DNA of 64,000 nucleotides from Aceticella autotrophica (GTDB taxonomy: Bacteria; Bacillota; Thermoanaerobacteria; Thermoanaerobacterales; Thermoanaerobacteraceae), in contig NZ_CP060096.1 in NCBI RefSeq assembly GCF_017357865.1, positions 682,001 to 746,000 on the forward strand, written 5' to 3'. Positions 62,846 to 64,000 of this stretch are shown piece after piece. Every line of letters starts with the position of its first letter. Position 1 is the first letter of the stretch. Position numbers and translations under genes: made by a program. The notes beneath the pieces were generated by a model. It was not told the origin of the DNA. It worked only from the letters and a program-made list of their open reading frames with translations, and ran no database searches.

Positions 62846-64000
62846 CAATTTAAATAATGATATAACTCACACCATCTGCGGTGAATTTTTCCCGGAAATC
62901 TACCCTGCCTTACGTTCAAAAAAGTGGAGCCGTGGGATGGAGGACCCGCTAAATACCGAGATGAGATTGTTCTGCTCCTGTACTCGCTGGGCGTTCAACC
63001 GGCTGCAAGAAGATAAATCACGTGAAGAACTAAAAAAAGAAGGTCAGCAGGTATTTGGCTTAAACGTACGATACTGTGATGATGCCATACTGAAAGGTAG
63101 AGCCATAATCGAATCACAAAAAGAGCTTTTAAAAATGGAAATAGAAGAAACAAAAACAAAATTATCCCGTGCAAAGAAGAAACTCAGACAGGCAGAAAAA
63201 ACCTTAGATAAATCTGTTGAAAAGAACGATCCGGAAAAAATCAAAAATCTTAAACGCACTGTACATGGTCGCAAAGCCAGAATGAAAAAACTATCTGACA
63301 AGCTGGATGAGCTAAAGGTTCACCAAGACAATGGCACCATACCTACAGTAGTCTTTGGTGGTCATTCTTTGTGGAAGAAAGTTTGCAAAGGCAGGATTCC
63401 GATAGAAGAATGGCATAAGGCACGTCAAGACAGATTATATTCCCGTGGTGACAAGACCAAAGGCGGTAATCCAAACATAAAGATAAGCGAACATGACAGA
63501 GAATTCTTTTTATCAGTAACCATTTCTCACCTGTCCGAGCAAAAAGGTACGGATAAAAAAGATAGACCAATAATGACCAGAGCACCCCGTGTAGAAGGCA
63601 GGCTGTGGCTGCCGGATAAATACCGTTCAAAGGTATATGAATTACTTTTATCCCGTGCACCTTATACAGTAGAACTTATCAAAGGCAAGGATGACAGGTA
63701 CAGGGCACATATCAGTTTCGACTTAACACCACCTGATTTAATAACTAATCCCGACTATGGATATTTAGGTATGGATACCAACCCTGACGGAGTAGCGCTT
63801 GCAAATGTCGGTTATACCGGTCAGCCGGAACCATGGGCAGAGAATTTTAACGTATCATACCCAAAAGCCCTGCACAAATTTGACGGTGAATTTCAAGTAA
63901 AGATACATCCGAATGGTTTTCTTTACATCAAGATACCCGAACTATCTTACAGTTGTGGATATCGGCGTACTTACTTAATAGGAGTATTAGCCAATATAGT
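62829..64000 (+). CDS. tnpB: TnpB-type RNA-guided nuclease of IS607 (3' end outside window)
   Basis: 390 codons are visible with no stop. TnpB is the ancestor-like relative of Cas12, cutting DNA with an omega RNA from the element's 3' end. The RuvC-I motif YLGMDTNPDGVALAN carries catalytic Asp ~316. RuvC-II, zinc finger and RuvC-III would lie beyond 64000. A long charged coiled-coil insert (~95-165, KELLKMEIEETKTKLSRAKK) precedes the core, a form found in TnpB-related proteins. GGAGGTGA sits 8 bases before ATG 62829, inside tnpA. Known family; subgroup inferred. Confidence 0.88.
   Translation, partial: MKKKNNNLNNDITHTICGEFFPEIYPALRSKKWSRGMEDPLNTEMRLFCSCTRWAFNRLQEDKSREELKKEGQQVFGLNVRYCDDAILKGRAIIESQKELLKMEIEETKTKLSRAKKKLRQAEKTLDKSVEKNDPEKIKNLKRTVHGRKARMKKLSDKLDELKVHQDNGTIPTVVFGGHSLWKKVCKGRIPIEEWHKARQDRLYSRGDKTKGGNPNIKISEHDREFFLSVTISHLSEQKGTDKKDRPIMTRAPRVEGRLWLPDKYRSKVYELLLSRAPYTVELIKGKDDRYRAHISFDLTPPDLITNPDYGYLGMDTNPDGVALANVGYTGQPEPWAENFNVSYPKALHKFDGEFQVKIHPNGFLYIKIPELSYSCGYRRTYLIGVLANI

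Larger units (their letters stand above)
62105..64000 (+). mobile_element. IS607-family insertion sequence (right end outside window)
   Basis: Contains tnpA (serine recombinase with MerR-type HTH) and overlapping tnpB, the IS607 order. The left boundary lies between the sigG terminator and the tnpA promoter; I cannot place it exactly because IS607 has no target duplication or long inverted repeats. An AGGTA / TACCT hairpin at ~62133-62150 may be part of the left end. The element is visibly richer in G and C than the sigG side, consistent with recent arrival. Confidence 0.8.

Overview
The window is a low-GC, Gram-positive, endospore-forming chromosome, most likely an anaerobic Clostridia member. 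Thermoanaerobacterales is a good guess from gene content and order, but it is not proven. The evidence is a mraZ-to-ftsZ division cluster running into spoIIGA-sigE-sigG, sporulation proteins (SpoVD-like PBP, SpoVE-like SEDS protein, YunB, YhcN-type lipoprotein), a flavodiiron oxygen/NO reductase, a T-box on pheST, and frequent TTG/GTG starts behind strong Shine-Dalgarno (SD) sites. Nearly all genes lie on the + strand; the exceptions are fprA, an AbiEii-type pair and ychF.

Layout. 1-1.5 kb: end of thrS, then aroC. 1.6-6.3 kb: a MarR regulator and a two-subunit ABC exporter with one degenerate ATP site. 6.3-11.2 kb: accessory island with fprA, a GH130 phosphorylase, an AbiEii-type nucleotidyltransferase with a DUF6922 partner, and a GT4 glycosyltransferase; the GH130 and GT4 genes share a near-identical promoter. 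11.2-17.1 kb: translation block (leader-infC-rpmI-rplT, an rRNA methylase, T-box-pheST). 17.2-22.5 kb: zapA, mutS2, DUF523, tyrS, yunB. 22.5-24.6 kb: tRNA-Ala and tRNA-Ile, then degS-degU. 24.7-31.6 kb: M18 aminopeptidase, a Se/S-carrier-like protein, a Cys-rich probable spore-surface protein, two cyclic-di-GMP proteins, a radical SAM protein and an Fe-S protein. 31.8-33.7 kb: a lone large serine recombinase with a small ORF before it and an open, start-less remnant after it. 33.7-39.6 kb: GT4, CsoR, DUF3006, iscS-thiI, ychF and a YhcN-type lipoprotein. 39.7-42.2 kb: the paired M16 proteins YfmF/YfmH. 42.4-62.1 kb: division/cell-wall cluster and sporulation sigma factors. 62.1 kb to the end: an IS607-family element whose tnpB runs off the window.

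How it fits together. The 42-62 kb block makes lipid II (MurE, MurF, MraY, MurD, MurG, MurA), polymerises and crosslinks it (SEDS protein plus PBP), and places it at the septum (FtsL, DivIB, FtsA, FtsZ). It then passes to SpoIIGA, which activates pro-SigE, and to SigG. MurE carries the DNPR motif of meso-diaminopimelate enzymes.

Most notable points: the murA 5' end is out of frame with its only good start codon, fixed by one extra G in a G-run; two genes (yunB and a DUF3343 gene) have their SD inside the 3' arm of a hairpin; an AbiEii cassette ends inside the GH130 gene; a lone recombinase abuts an orphan open frame; and an IS607 tnpA looks leaderless, with a TnpB carrying a long charged helical insert. 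I see no CRISPR array and no clearly new multi-gene system. The strongest candidates for something undescribed are the AbiEii/DUF6922 pair and the recombinase locus.
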